From assembly GCA_028684915.1 (NCBI GenBank), contig JAQUEZ010000013.1:1-64000 (forward strand): a stretch of 64,000 nucleotides of DNA, in the 5' to 3' direction. Origin of the DNA: Desulfobulbus sp. (GTDB lineage: Bacteria; Desulfobacterota; Desulfobulbia; Desulfobulbales; Desulfobulbaceae). The notes beneath the pieces are model-generated. The model made no database searches, was not told the DNA's origin, and saw nothing but the letters and a program-made list of their open reading frames with translations. Positions 1 through 8,054 of the stretch are shown in pieces. Numbering within the stretch: the stretch's first letter is position 1; each line of letters opens with the position of its first letter. The position numbers and the translations under genes are program-made.

Positions 1-542
1 TCTGGTGCGCCAAGATCGACGTCAAACCGGGACAGAAGGTCGACGCCGGCGAGATCTGGCATCGTTTCCCCAAATTCGTCATTGGCTATGTGCTGACCTT
101 TGTCATCCTGGTGGTGATGTGCTGGCCTTCGGCCAAGATCATGGGGCCGGCCGAGAAGCAGGCCGCTGAGCTGAAGGCTTCGGTCACCTCTATTGAAACC
201 AAGATCAAGGCGACCACCGACGCCACGGCGCTTGCTGGTCTCAAAACCCAACTGGACGGCGTCAAGGCGCAGCAGAAGGCGGTCAGCGACACCATGAAGG
301 AACCCAAAAGCTTCCTGGGCAAGGCCAAGGCTTCTGCGGGTCAGGGCGATGTTTTCCGGGGATTGTTCTTCCTGCTGTGCTTCTTTACCATCGGACTGGT
401 GTCCAACTTCAAGAAACTGATGGAAGAGGGGTTGGGCAAGCTGGCGCTGGTTTACTGCATCAGTCTGTTCGGGTTCATCATCTGGGTCGGCCTTTTCATC
501 TCATGGCTCTTTTTCCATGGCGTCAAACCGCCAACAATCTAG
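1..542 (+). CDS. YeiH-family (UPF0324) putative sulfate exporter, C-terminal part
   Basis: The gene enters from the left edge; the reading frame begins at base 3 and stops at 540-542. The visible part has a membrane segment near the start (VLTFVILVVMCW), then a charged Lys/Ala-rich linker of about 70 residues, then two hydrophobic segments (FRGLFFLLCFFTIGLV and LALVYCISLFGFIIWVGLFISW). The ending resembles YeiH-type transporters seen in sulfate reducers, where a long soluble insert precedes the last helices. The function is annotated in the family as anion or sulfate export but is poorly tested. It is followed 15 bp later by a small membrane protein gene, probably in the same operon. The 5' end is missing, so the call rests on the C-terminus only. 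Confidence 0.6.
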   Translation, partial: WCAKIDVKPGQKVDAGEIWHRFPKFVIGYVLTFVILVVMCWPSAKIMGPAEKQAAELKASVTSIETKIKATTDATALAGLKTQLDGVKAQQKAVSDTMKEPKSFLGKAKASAGQGDVFRGLFFLLCFFTIGLVSNFKKLMEEGLGKLALVYCISLFGFIIWVGLFISWLFFHGVKPPTI

Positions 543-557
543 CAAGGAGAGATTCAT

Positions 558-725
558 ATGGAACAGAAACAACAGCCGCAACTGGCTGAAGAAATGAAAA
601 AGATGGAGTACGAGCCCCTGCTGCCGGTCGAATTGTCCCTGATTCGCTGGAGCATCGGCATCGGCGTTGGCTCGCTGTTTTTCCTCTACTACCTGAGCAA
701 GTGGCTTTTCCCGGGCGGCCACTGA
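558..725 (+). CDS. Small single-pass membrane protein (55 aa) next to the YeiH-like gene
   Basis: The ORF starts at ATG 558, with AAGGAGAG at 543-550 as a well-placed ribosome binding site, and ends at TGA 723-725. The product has a charged N-terminal half rich in Gln, Glu and Lys, then one membrane helix of about 20 residues (IGIGVGSLFFLYYLSKWLF). It begins 15 bp after the transporter stop, so co-transcription is likely. I do not recognise a named family. By position it could be an accessory subunit of the transporter, which is inference. Confidence 0.6.
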   Translation: MEQKQQPQLAEEMKKMEYEPLLPVELSLIRWSIGIGVGSLFFLYYLSKWLFPGGH

Positions 726-735
726 GATCAAAAAA

Positions 736-1014
736 TTAAAAATGTGAGGCCGAGATGCGCATCATGGCCAAAGCCTCACGGTATTCTTCGAGGCGCTGTT
801 CCCATTGGGGCAGCGCCTCGACGTCGTCATGCCACCGGGCGAGTTCCTTTTGGTCAATGATCAGTCGCCCTTCGGCGCAGGCAAGGACGGCCTCGGGGTA
901 GTCCATGCCAAAGGTTTGCCGCCGTTCTGCAAGCTTGGCCCGGGTTTTCTTGACCACCTGCTGACAGTGGTTGCGTTCGCGGGCGATGGATATTTCGTAT
1001 TCGTCGGTGTGCAT
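736..1014 (-). CDS. Hypothetical protein (92 aa)
   Basis: An ORF of 92 codons starting at ATG 1012-1014. AGGAAGAG just upstream of the start (minus strand) can serve as a ribosome binding site. The product is soluble, charged and mostly predicted helical (RERNHCQQVVKKTRAKLAERR; EALPQWEQRLEEYREALAMM). It has no signal peptide or membrane segment and matches no family I recognise. It converges on the small membrane protein gene and lies 48 bp downstream of the DUF2284 gene on the same strand, so the two may form an operon. Confidence 0.55.
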   Translation of the reverse strand: MHTDEYEISIARERNHCQQVVKKTRAKLAERRQTFGMDYPEAVLACAEGRLIIDQKELARWHDDVEALPQWEQRLEEYREALAMMRISASHF

Positions 1015-1062
1015 GCTCTTCCTCGGTAGGACAGACGGAGGCGCACGGCCTCCTGTTGTTGA

Positions 1063-1677
1063 TTACGCCAGCAGCACCAGCCCGGCCATCAAGCCCATGG
1101 CTGGTTTGCCGTCTGTTGATTGTTCGGGTTTGGCCGGTTGATCGATCCGGCCGAATTGCCAGCCAACGCTCTCCGCCAGGGCTGCAAAGTCCACCCCCAT
1201 GGCTGAAAGCGATGGCCTTGCCGCATCCGGTCGCCGGCAGGGCAGTCGCTTGGCCAGCACCGGGCATTGTTTTTCCGTTTCGCAGAACAGTTCCTTGCAC
1301 GATCCTGCAGCCAATCCCCGCACTTGCGTCCAACCCCGGCTTACTGCCGCCCGTTCCATGGTGGCGGCAATGCGATGGATCTCGCGGGCAATGGTCAACC
1401 GTTGCTCGTTCATCAGGTCGGCAACCGGCGCGTCGATTTTGAAAACCAGAATGTGGCGATATCCAGCCAGCTGATCGCGGAACACCGAAGGCTTGATTGC
1501 ATGCGGCGGACATCCGGGCGCCAGCCCGTAACTCGGACACCGCGTCGGCGCCCCGCACATTTCGGCAAAACGGTCTTCAACCGCCAACCTGTGGGCCGGA
1601 ATTATCGCCGCATCCGTGGCCCCAAGGGATCGGGCCTGAGCCGTCAACCACTCTAGATTTTCCTGTTCGCTGTGCAT
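1063..1677 (-). CDS. DUF2284-type cysteine-rich metal-binding protein
   Basis: A 204-residue protein. The N-terminal half carries cysteines in the order C-x6-C-x7-C-x3-C (MCGAPTRCPSYGLAPGCPPH), the signature of DUF2284 predicted metal-binding proteins. More cysteines follow around residues 120-145 (AAGSCKELFCETEKQCPV). The family is found mainly in anaerobes and is thought to bind an Fe-S cluster or zinc; no reaction is established. The C-terminal 40 residues are low in motifs. It starts at ATG 1677 and probably shares a transcript with the 92-residue gene downstream. Confidence 0.75.
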   Translation of the reverse strand: MHSEQENLEWLTAQARSLGATDAAIIPAHRLAVEDRFAEMCGAPTRCPSYGLAPGCPPHAIKPSVFRDQLAGYRHILVFKIDAPVADLMNEQRLTIAREIHRIAATMERAAVSRGWTQVRGLAAGSCKELFCETEKQCPVLAKRLPCRRPDAARPSLSAMGVDFAALAESVGWQFGRIDQPAKPEQSTDGKPAMGLMAGLVLLA

Positions 1678-2022
1678 GGCGTTTGCGTCTGTGGCGATAT
1701 TTTTCCGTTCATTGCTCCGTGCAAGCCATGGAAACCTGCCACGGCCGCTGCGGTTGGGCGGCTGTCAAACAAGATTGGCCATCCAATCGGCGGGCGGAGC
1801 ATGAAAAAAAATGGCGACGAGGCGGTCGCAGCGGGCAACTCGTTGAAGAAGCCCGGCGCTGCTCTGCTCTGCGGCTGGTTGAACGAGATACGCGGGGAAT
1901 CTATCAATTCGACGCAAGGAAGCAAGAAAAAACCTGATTGTTGCTCCAATTCAGACGATTGTATGCGCCAGCGGGAAGGGTGGGGAATGCGTGTTGCGGG
2001 GGGAAGGGAGGGAAATTGAATA
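1678..2022. other. Intergenic, no supported gene
   Basis: About 345 bp between the DUF2284 gene and the cold-shock terminator. Short reading frames occur on both strands, but none has a convincing ribosome binding site, domain or codon pattern. It probably holds the promoter and leader of the DUF2284 gene; no clear promoter boxes are visible. Confidence 0.4.
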
Positions 2023-2054
2023 TAAAAAAAACCCGCATAAAGCGGGCTTTTTTA
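2023..2054. terminator. Rho-independent terminator of the cold-shock gene (bidirectional form)
   Basis: A CCCGC-ATAAA-GCGGG stem-loop is flanked by an A8 run on the left and a T7 run on the right. It lies 21 bp beyond the stop of the minus-strand cold-shock gene. The flanking runs let it work on either strand. Confidence 0.85.
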
Positions 2055-2074
2055 TATCATGATGGATTCAAGCG

Positions 2075-2275
2075 TCAGCACTTGACAACATTCGTTGCCG
2101 ACGGGCCTTTGGCGCCGTCCTCAACGTTGAATTTGACGCGATCCCCCTCTTGGAGAGATTTGAACCCCTCGGCCTGAATAGCGGAATGATGTACGAACAC
2201 ATCCTTGCCGCCTTCCTGCTCGATGAAGCCAAATCCTTTAGAATCATTAAACCATTTTACTGTTCCTTCTGCCAT
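2075..2275 (-). CDS. Cold-shock domain protein (CspA family)
   Basis: A 66-residue OB-fold cold-shock protein that binds single-stranded RNA or DNA. RNP1 (KGFGFIEQ) and RNP2 (VFVHHSAI) are both intact, and the length is typical. The start is set at MAEGTVKWF because AGAGGAG lies about 8 bp upstream; an in-frame ATG 23 codons earlier has no family similarity. The gene ends at a strong terminator. The region upstream to about 2400 contains a GGCCCCGCTTCGGGGCC hairpin, consistent with the long structured leaders of csp genes. Confidence 0.95.
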   Translation of the reverse strand: MAEGTVKWFNDSKGFGFIEQEGGKDVFVHHSAIQAEGFKSLQEGDRVKFNVEDGAKGPSATNVVKC

Positions 2276-2330
2276 TGCAACTACTCCTCTTTCGTTGTGT
2301 AATCGTGTTACACCATGGGGTTGACGGCCC

Positions 2331-2347
2331 CGCTTCGGGGCCATCGG
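2331..2347. promoter_or_regulatory. Hairpin in the cold-shock gene leader
   Basis: A compact GC palindrome (GGCCCC-GCTTC-GGGGCC or close to it) lies about 55-70 bp upstream of the cold-shock start codon. It would sit in the 5' untranslated region. A role in temperature-dependent control is inference from known csp leaders. Confidence 0.35.
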
Positions 2348-2479
2348 TCGTACACTGGAGGATCAAAAGGATCGTCCAGCACTCTGTGTTTCTCTTAATC
2401 CCGACGCTCCGTTTGAAGCGTTGGGAAAGCGAGAATATGTAATGTATTGAATGGCCTTCGGAATGGTAAGACCATCCGT

Positions 2480-3196
2480 TCAGCCGATGTTTTGCGCAGC
2501 AAATTCCCAGTTGATCAGCTTGTCGAGCACAGCGTTGACATAGTCGGCGCGCCGATTCTGATACTCCAGGTAATAGGCGTGTTCCCAGACGTCAATGGTC
2601 AGCAGGGGTTTGACGCCGGTGGTCAAAGGCGTGTCGGCGTTTCCGGTTTTCATCGCCTTGAGTTTGTCGCCGTCAAGAACAAGCCAGGCCCAACCGGAGC
2701 CGAATTGGCCAACAGCGGCGGCGGCAAATTCTTTTTTACAGGCGTCGACGCTGCCAAAGGACGCCTCGATTTTTTGTTTTAATGCCGCCGGCGGCTCGCC
2801 GCCGCCTTTGGGCGACATGCTGTTCCAGTAAAAGGTGTGATTCCAGATCTGCGCGGCATTGTTGAAAATTGCCGCTTTTTCGGACACGCCTGAAGTGGCG
2901 GCGATTATTTTTTCCAGGGGAAGGTCGGCGTACTCTGTTCCGGCGATCAGCTTGTTCAGGTTGTCGACATACCCTTTGTGGTGCTTGCCGTAATGAAAAC
3001 CGATCATATTGGCGGTAATCACCGGCTCCAGCGCAGCGTCGGCATAGGGAAGGGCAGGCAGCGTTATGGTCGATGCCGCTTGCGCGCTCGAGGGAAATCC
3101 ACTGATTGCAAACGCGGCGGCGGTTCCTGCCGAAGCAATGAGAAAATCTCGCCGATTAAGCGCTGTTGAGCTGAGTTGGGCGTCGATTGTGATCAT
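2480..3196 (-). CDS. sodB: Iron superoxide dismutase with Tat signal peptide
   Basis: A 238-residue protein. Residues 1-40 hold a twin-arginine signal ([20 protein letters not shown], then SSAQA as likely cleavage site), so the enzyme should be exported folded to the periplasm. The mature part is a complete Fe/Mn-type SOD: N-terminal [14 protein letters not shown], then [23 protein letters not shown] and [19 protein letters not shown]. Metal ligands (His, His, Asp, His) are visible and the Gln before IWNH favours the iron type. The start is the ATG at 3194-3196 after a strong AAGGAGGT; longer in-frame starts lack one. The likely role is superoxide defence in an anaerobe's envelope. Confidence 0.92.
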   Translation of the reverse strand: MITIDAQLSSTALNRRDFLIASAGTAAAFAISGFPSSAQAASTITLPALPYADAALEPVITANMIGFHYGKHHKGYVDNLNKLIAGTEYADLPLEKIIAATSGVSEKAAIFNNAAQIWNHTFYWNSMSPKGGGEPPAALKQKIEASFGSVDACKKEFAAAAVGQFGSGWAWLVLDGDKLKAMKTGNADTPLTTGVKPLLTIDVWEHAYYLEYQNRRADYVNAVLDKLINWEFAAQNIG

Positions 3197-3566
3197 GGAG
3201 ACCTCCTTCCGGTTGGGGTGGCGAGCTGAAGCAACACTGGGAACAGGACAAAATTCCCGGCGATTCCGTTCTTTTTGCAAAACCCACGATTTATGTTACT
3301 TCATTTTTCTGACGAATTCTTTAACTTCCTGCGTCCCGGCAACAGATAGCTTGTTATTCTGTTGCTCATGGCCCGTCGGCAGCGCAATCCGGAGAGAAAA
3401 AATATTTTGCTGCAAACCGGCGCGACTTGATGCATTCAAGCAATTACGAGAGGTTGGCCTGGAAATTGCGCCCCGCGTCAGGCGCGGAGCAAGAAAGCCC
3501 GTTGCGCGTAACGAAAAGCAGGTCGTAAGCCGGCGCGGATATTCCGCCAATGGTTCAATCCGGAGG
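3197..3566. other. Intergenic between sodB and the chemoreceptor gene
   Basis: A stretch of 370 bp that should hold the sodB promoter. No convincing ORF, hairpin terminator or repeat was recognised. A weak minus-strand frame at 3296-3550 has no domain or start signal and is not called. Confidence 0.35.
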
Positions 3567-5264
3567 TTACACGGTGAATTTCTGCACCATGGCCTTCAAC
3601 TGATTGGCCAATTCCGTCAAGGCTTCGGCGTTTTCCTGAACCAGACGGCTGCCGTCCTCGACCTGGGTGGAATTTTGGTTGATGGTGTGGATTTCCCGTG
3701 ATATTTCGGCGACCGCTGAAGAGCTGCTCGAAACGTTCAAATTGACTTCCTTGATGCCCTGGGAGGCCTGGGCCAGGTTGGTTGCTATTTCCCTGGATGC
3801 GGTCGATTGTTCTCCCACCGATGCGGCTATGCCGCAAATCATGGCGTTAATTTCCTCAATGACCTGGGAAATGGCGCTGATGTCCTCGACCGTGGCGGTG
3901 GTGGTGGACTGCATCCCGGTGATCTGATTTTTTATGTCCACCGTGGCTTGCGCGGTCTGTTTGGCCAATTCCTTGATTTCGTTGGCAACAACGGCAAAGC
4001 CCTTGCCGGCGTCACCTGCTCTGGCCGCTTCAATGGTGGCGTTCAGGGCAAGGAGGTTGGTCTGTTCGGAAATTTCGGTGATGGTTTCGGTCACCCGGCC
4101 AATGGTCCGGGCGGAGTCGCCCAGCGACGCCATTTTCTCAGAAGCAAGCCTGGCCTGTTGCACCGCGTTTTCCGATTTTGAACGGGCTGAATCGGTGTTG
4201 TGGGCAATCTCATTGATGGTGGCGATCATTTCTTCGGTGGATGAAGCGATCATGCCCACATTGGTCGATGATTGTTCGGTTGCTGCGGACACGGACTGCA
4301 TGTTGCCGGTCATCTGTTCTGCGGCGGCGGCAACTGAGCTGGATTTTTCCGTGGTCTTGTGGGCGGCGACAAGCAGTTGCCGGGAAACCGTTGTCAGGTC
4401 GGCGGAGGAGTTGGTGAGCCGGTGAATGCCGGTCGCAATGTCCCGAATCAAACTTCCCAGCTGATCCGCCATGGCGTGCAGCGAACAGGCCATCTGGCCA
4501 ACCTCGTCGCCTCGATTGCGCAGGGTTTCCGGGATTTTTTGCAGCATGTTGCCTTGGGTGATCTGCTCGAGAATATGCGCTGCAGCGGTGATCGGACGGC
4601 TGATGCCGCGGGAAATGACCACGCCCAGGACAAGCGCCAGGGCAACGACTGCAAAAAACACCACAGCCAGCATATTCTGGCGCCATTGAAGAATCTCCTC
4701 GGAACGTTTCTCCAGAGCGTTGAACTCGGCGTTGGCCAGGCTCACCACCTTGTCGACAGCTTCCCTATGCTGGAGGTATTCCGGCTTCAATTGCTGATAA
4801 AAGATCTGTCTGGCCTGCTCCATCTGATTGCCGCGAACGGCGGAACTGAAAGGCCCGAGCGCTGCGGCAAAAAAATTTCTGGCATGCTGCTGCGCATCCT
4901 GAAGAAATACTGATCGAATTTCCTGGTTGGTGAGGTTGGCTTCCCAGAATTTCATGCGCTCTTGATAAAACCCTTGCCCGTCGGAGAGTTCCTTGAGGCG
5001 AAGCAAAAGTTTCTCCCGCTGTAGGGGATCGCTTTCAGCGGTTGCCGCTTCCATTGCATACAAATAGCTTTCGATGATATAGGCCGGCGGAGGCAGGATA
5101 TCGGCGATGAGATCTTTGTTGTCAACGATCTTGTTGTATAATCGCCCTTTTATTCTTATTTCATCGAGAGTGTCTTTGAAAAAGATCGAACAGAGCAGGA
5201 AAAGAACCGCTATGCTGAGAAAGGATAGAATGAGTTTTTTGCCGATAGTCCAGCTGGCCAGCAT
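3567..5264 (-). CDS. Methyl-accepting chemotaxis protein
   Basis: A 565-residue chemoreceptor. TM1 lies at about residues 10-30 and is followed by a helical periplasmic sensor of about 150 residues (four-helix-bundle type by pattern). TM2 is at about 190-212 ([19 protein letters not shown]), then a HAMP domain ([15 protein letters not shown]) and a long coiled-coil signalling domain. The conserved hairpin tip [21 protein letters not shown] is intact, followed by [18 protein letters not shown]. The start is chosen at MLASW because GGAGG lies 8 bp upstream. It has no che genes beside it, so the ligand and cognate pathway are unknown. Confidence 0.92.
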   Translation of the reverse strand: MLASWTIGKKLILSFLSIAVLFLLCSIFFKDTLDEIRIKGRLYNKIVDNKDLIADILPPPAYIIESYLYAMEAATAESDPLQREKLLLRLKELSDGQGFYQERMKFWEANLTNQEIRSVFLQDAQQHARNFFAAALGPFSSAVRGNQMEQARQIFYQQLKPEYLQHREAVDKVVSLANAEFNALEKRSEEILQWRQNMLAVVFFAVVALALVLGVVISRGISRPITAAAHILEQITQGNMLQKIPETLRNRGDEVGQMACSLHAMADQLGSLIRDIATGIHRLTNSSADLTTVSRQLLVAAHKTTEKSSSVAAAAEQMTGNMQSVSAATEQSSTNVGMIASSTEEMIATINEIAHNTDSARSKSENAVQQARLASEKMASLGDSARTIGRVTETITEISEQTNLLALNATIEAARAGDAGKGFAVVANEIKELAKQTAQATVDIKNQITGMQSTTTATVEDISAISQVIEEINAMICGIAASVGEQSTASREIATNLAQASQGIKEVNLNVSSSSSAVAEISREIHTINQNSTQVEDGSRLVQENAEALTELANQLKAMVQKFTV

Positions 5265-5759
5265 GGCGCCTGCCTCCATTGAGATTTTTATTAAGGGAAT
5301 TGCGTTACATAGTCGCACAATTTTGTTTCCATGAACAGACAAAAAAGAGATAAAAATGAGGTTGTAATATTTGTCCGCACAAGGGCTTCGCGGCAAATCA
5401 CTTCTTTTGGCGATCAGGGAATGGGGGAGATGTCTGGATCGTGGTCAGCGCTGTTTGGCGATCAGTGACGATGTTGGCATGGGTTGGACTGGCGTTTCGA
5501 CCAACGCGGTGAGGAAGCGTGCTGTTGTGCGCTGAGATTTCCCGCCGCCCTCGGAATTACCGGGTGCACGGTGGCGGAAGCTGGGATGGTTGCGCCGGCG
5601 CCGCGATTGTGCTTGATCCCGCGCACAATCCGCAGATCAACGCTGTGACGTTTCAGCATCGTCAAGTCGACGAAAAAAAGCGTATGGCGAGACCCGACAA
5701 TGCATGGTAATTTAATGCAATTTTTCAAATAGCCATTGTTTATTAGGAGGCGGTCCGCC
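5265..5759. other. Intergenic between divergent chemoreceptor and FmdB-like genes
   Basis: Nearly 500 bp between divergently transcribed genes; it should contain both promoters. Weak frames on either strand have no domain or start signal. No repeat or RNA gene was recognised. Confidence 0.35.
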
Positions 5760-6251
5760 ATGCCGATTTACGAATTTTTCTGCGTTGATTGCAACACAAT
5801 CTTTAATTTTTTTTCCAGTCGTCCCAACACCGAGAAACGGCCGACTTGTCCCCAATGCGGCAAACTGGAGCTGCAGAAGATGATGTCGGCCTTTGCGACA
5901 ATCGGCAAGGCCAAGGAAGACAAAGGCGACGATCCCTTTGCCGGAATGGATGAATCCAGGATGGAGCAGGCGCTTGCCGGCCTGATGCGGGAAGCCGAGC
6001 ACGTCAATGAAGACGATCCCCGGCAGATGGCCAACCTGATGCGCAAATTCGCCGACAAAACCGGATTGAACCTGGGCGCGTCCATGGAAGAGGCCATTGC
6101 CCGCATGGAAGCCGGCGAAGATCCCGAGCAGATCGAACGGGAAATGGGCGATTTGATGGAAGGCGAGGAGCCTTTCAGCCTGGAATCGATGAAAAAAAAG
6201 GCGCAGACCCGGCGGGCCCCGCGTCACGACGAACGGTTGTACGAATTGTAA
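5760..6251 (+). CDS. FmdB-family zinc-ribbon protein
   Basis: A 163-residue protein opening with MPIYEFFCVDC and then CPQCGK, the two CxxC knuckles of the FmdB/CxxC_CXXC_SSSS zinc ribbon (residues 1-45). The rest is acidic and helical (EREMGDLMEGEEPFSLES), longer than the minimal ribbon. The family was named from formamidase regulation, but its function is not settled. ATG 5760 is preceded by AGGAGG about 10 bp upstream, which decides against the earlier in-frame ATG at 5736. Confidence 0.85.
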   Translation: MPIYEFFCVDCNTIFNFFSSRPNTEKRPTCPQCGKLELQKMMSAFATIGKAKEDKGDDPFAGMDESRMEQALAGLMREAEHVNEDDPRQMANLMRKFADKTGLNLGASMEEAIARMEAGEDPEQIEREMGDLMEGEEPFSLESMKKKAQTRRAPRHDERLYEL

Positions 6252-6327
6252 CAACGACGGAAAGACAAGCGTTTCCGTGTTGTTGGCGGCGCTGGTCCGC
6301 TTGTGCGCCGTTGCTCTGGGTTGCCCC

Positions 6328-6500
6328 GTCGCTGACAAGGGTGGTCGTCCGGGAAGCGTTGCCCCGGTAGGATCGTTCCCACGCTCCCGCGTGGGAACGT
6401 GCCCCGGACGCTCCAGCGTCCCGTCGATGGGGGCAAGCAGGCCGCGGCATGTTAGAGCAAGAAAACAGGCGTCTTCGCGTCCAGTTGGCTCCCCAAGGAC
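6328..6500. repeat. Dispersed repeat, copy 1 (GTTCCCACGC palindrome family)
   Basis: About 170 bp that recurs at 44269-44490 and 44607-44808. Shared parts, in order, are TGGTCGTCCGGGAAGCG, GGATCGTTCCCACGCTC with its inverted partner GCGTGGGAACG, a GGACGCT-CCAGCGTCC hairpin, and the block CGTCTTCGCGTCCAGTT. The nested palindromes resemble REP/BIME elements. No associated transposase is visible in the window. Confidence 0.75.
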
Positions 6501-6713
6501 AGGCTCGGCAGATGTTCGCAATGGTTGATTCTTCGGTTTGTTCGGCCCGTTCAGAGAGTTCGACCCTTTGCCCACGCTCAACCTCCCCGCAAAACCCGTA
6601 CGTTGGCATATCTGTCGAACGAAGCCAGCAAGCACGAGCACAACGGGATTGTTTCTCGCTGTGCTTGCCGAAGCAACCAACTAACACGATGCACTTGCGC
6701 CGTGGAAAGCGCG

Positions 6714-8054
6714 TCAGACCTCAATTCCGTGCTGCTTCATCTTTTCCCAGAGATTTTTCCGACTGATTCCCAATGTCCCGGCCGTTCTGGTCCGATTGCC
6801 GCCTGAGGCGTTCAGCGCGTTGACAAGGTATTGTTTCTCCGCCTTGGCCATGGCCTCGCAAAGCAGCATGGGCGCGGTGTTGGTCTGCGGTCCTGTGGCC
6901 CGCAGGTCCGACGGCAAGTCGTCAACAACAATGACCGGGCCGGCCGAAAGTACAGAAACTCGTTCGATAATGTTCTTTAACTCACGAACATTGCCTGGAA
7001 AATCGTAGTTGAGCAGACACTGCATGGCCTCGTCCGAAAGCGACAGCGCCATGCCGCGCTTTCGGCTGAATCCGTGGAGAAAATGGTTGACCAGCAGCGG
7101 AACGTCTTCAATCCGCTCCCGCAGAGGCGGCAGGCGCAGGGGAATGACGCTCAGCCGGTAAAGCAGATCCTGACGGAAGCGTCCGGCCTCCGCCTCTTGT
7201 TTCAAATCCTTGGCCGTGGAACACAACAGCCGCACATCCACCTTGATGGTCCGGGAGCCGCCCAGCCGTTCGCATTCGCCCTCCTCAATCACCCGCAGCA
7301 GCTTGGCCTGCAAGCCAAGGGGCATGTCGCCGATTTCGTCGAGCAGCAGGGCGCCGCCGTCAGCCAGTTCAAACCGGCCCATTTTTTTGGCGTGCGCCCC
7401 GGTAAAGGCGCCTTTTTCATGGCCGAAAAATTCAGATTCCAGCAGCCCCTCGGGGATGGCGGCGCAGTTGATGCGGATGTAGGGCTTGTCGGCCCTGCGG
7501 CTGGCCCGGTGCAGGGCGTTGGCGGCCAGTTCCTTGCCGGTTCCGGATTCGCCGTTGATCAACACTGTGGAATCGGTGGGGCCGATCTGGTTGATCAGGG
7601 CCAGCGTCTTGCGAATCGCTGCGCTGTCGCCGATGATGTCCTGATGCTCCTGGCGGCAGCGGTCCTCCAGCGAGGCGCACCGGGCGCGCACGGCCTGCAT
7701 CTCAAAGATGCGGTTGATCCGGATGATCAGATCGTCCATCTCAAAGGGTTTGAGGATGTAATCGGCGGCGCCGTTGCGCAGACAGGCGATGGCGTCTTCA
7801 ACCGAACCGTAGGCGGTCATCATGAAGATGTCGCTTTGCGGCGAATGGCGCTGCGCCCGCTCCAGCAGCTCCATGCCGCCCACGCCGGGCATGCGGATGT
7901 CCGAGAGAATCAGGTGGTAATGCTTGCGTTCGATCCGGGACAGGGCCTCGCGCCCGTTGACTGCAACGTCGATCTGCCATTTTTCCCGAATAAGTCGGTC
8001 GGAAACGGTAATCCGCATGATTTCGTCGTCTTCCACCAGGAGTATCTGTTTCAT
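6714..8054 (-). CDS. Sigma-54-dependent NtrC-family response regulator
   Basis: A 446-residue activator. It has a receiver domain (residues 1-120, acidic pocket EDDE, phosphoacceptor Asp in LILSDIRMPG), then an AAA+ domain with Walker A GESGTGKE, GAFTGA loop, LLLDEIGDMP and an arginine-finger region, then a Fis-type HTH at the C-terminus (GGNRTRTAGTLGISRKNLWEKM). It is expected to activate sigma-54 promoters when phosphorylated. Its start overlaps the end of the sensor kinase gene by 4 bp (ATGA), so the two form a cognate pair. Target genes are not evident nearby. Confidence 0.95.
   Translation of the reverse strand: MKQILLVEDDEIMRITVSDRLIREKWQIDVAVNGREALSRIERKHYHLILSDIRMPGVGGMELLERAQRHSPQSDIFMMTAYGSVEDAIACLRNGAADYILKPFEMDDLIIRINRIFEMQAVRARCASLEDRCRQEHQDIIGDSAAIRKTLALINQIGPTDSTVLINGESGTGKELAANALHRASRRADKPYIRINCAAIPEGLLESEFFGHEKGAFTGAHAKKMGRFELADGGALLLDEIGDMPLGLQAKLLRVIEEGECERLGGSRTIKVDVRLLCSTAKDLKQEAEAGRFRQDLLYRLSVIPLRLPPLRERIEDVPLLVNHFLHGFSRKRGMALSLSDEAMQCLLNYDFPGNVRELKNIIERVSVLSAGPVIVVDDLPSDLRATGPQTNTAPMLLCEAMAKAEKQYLVNALNASGGNRTRTAGTLGISRKNLWEKMKQHGIEV

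Noticed and set aside
1653..1949. A 98-codon minus-strand frame between the DUF2284 and cold-shock genes
   Set aside because: No ribosome binding site, no domain and an unusual composition; it also overlaps the DUF2284 start.
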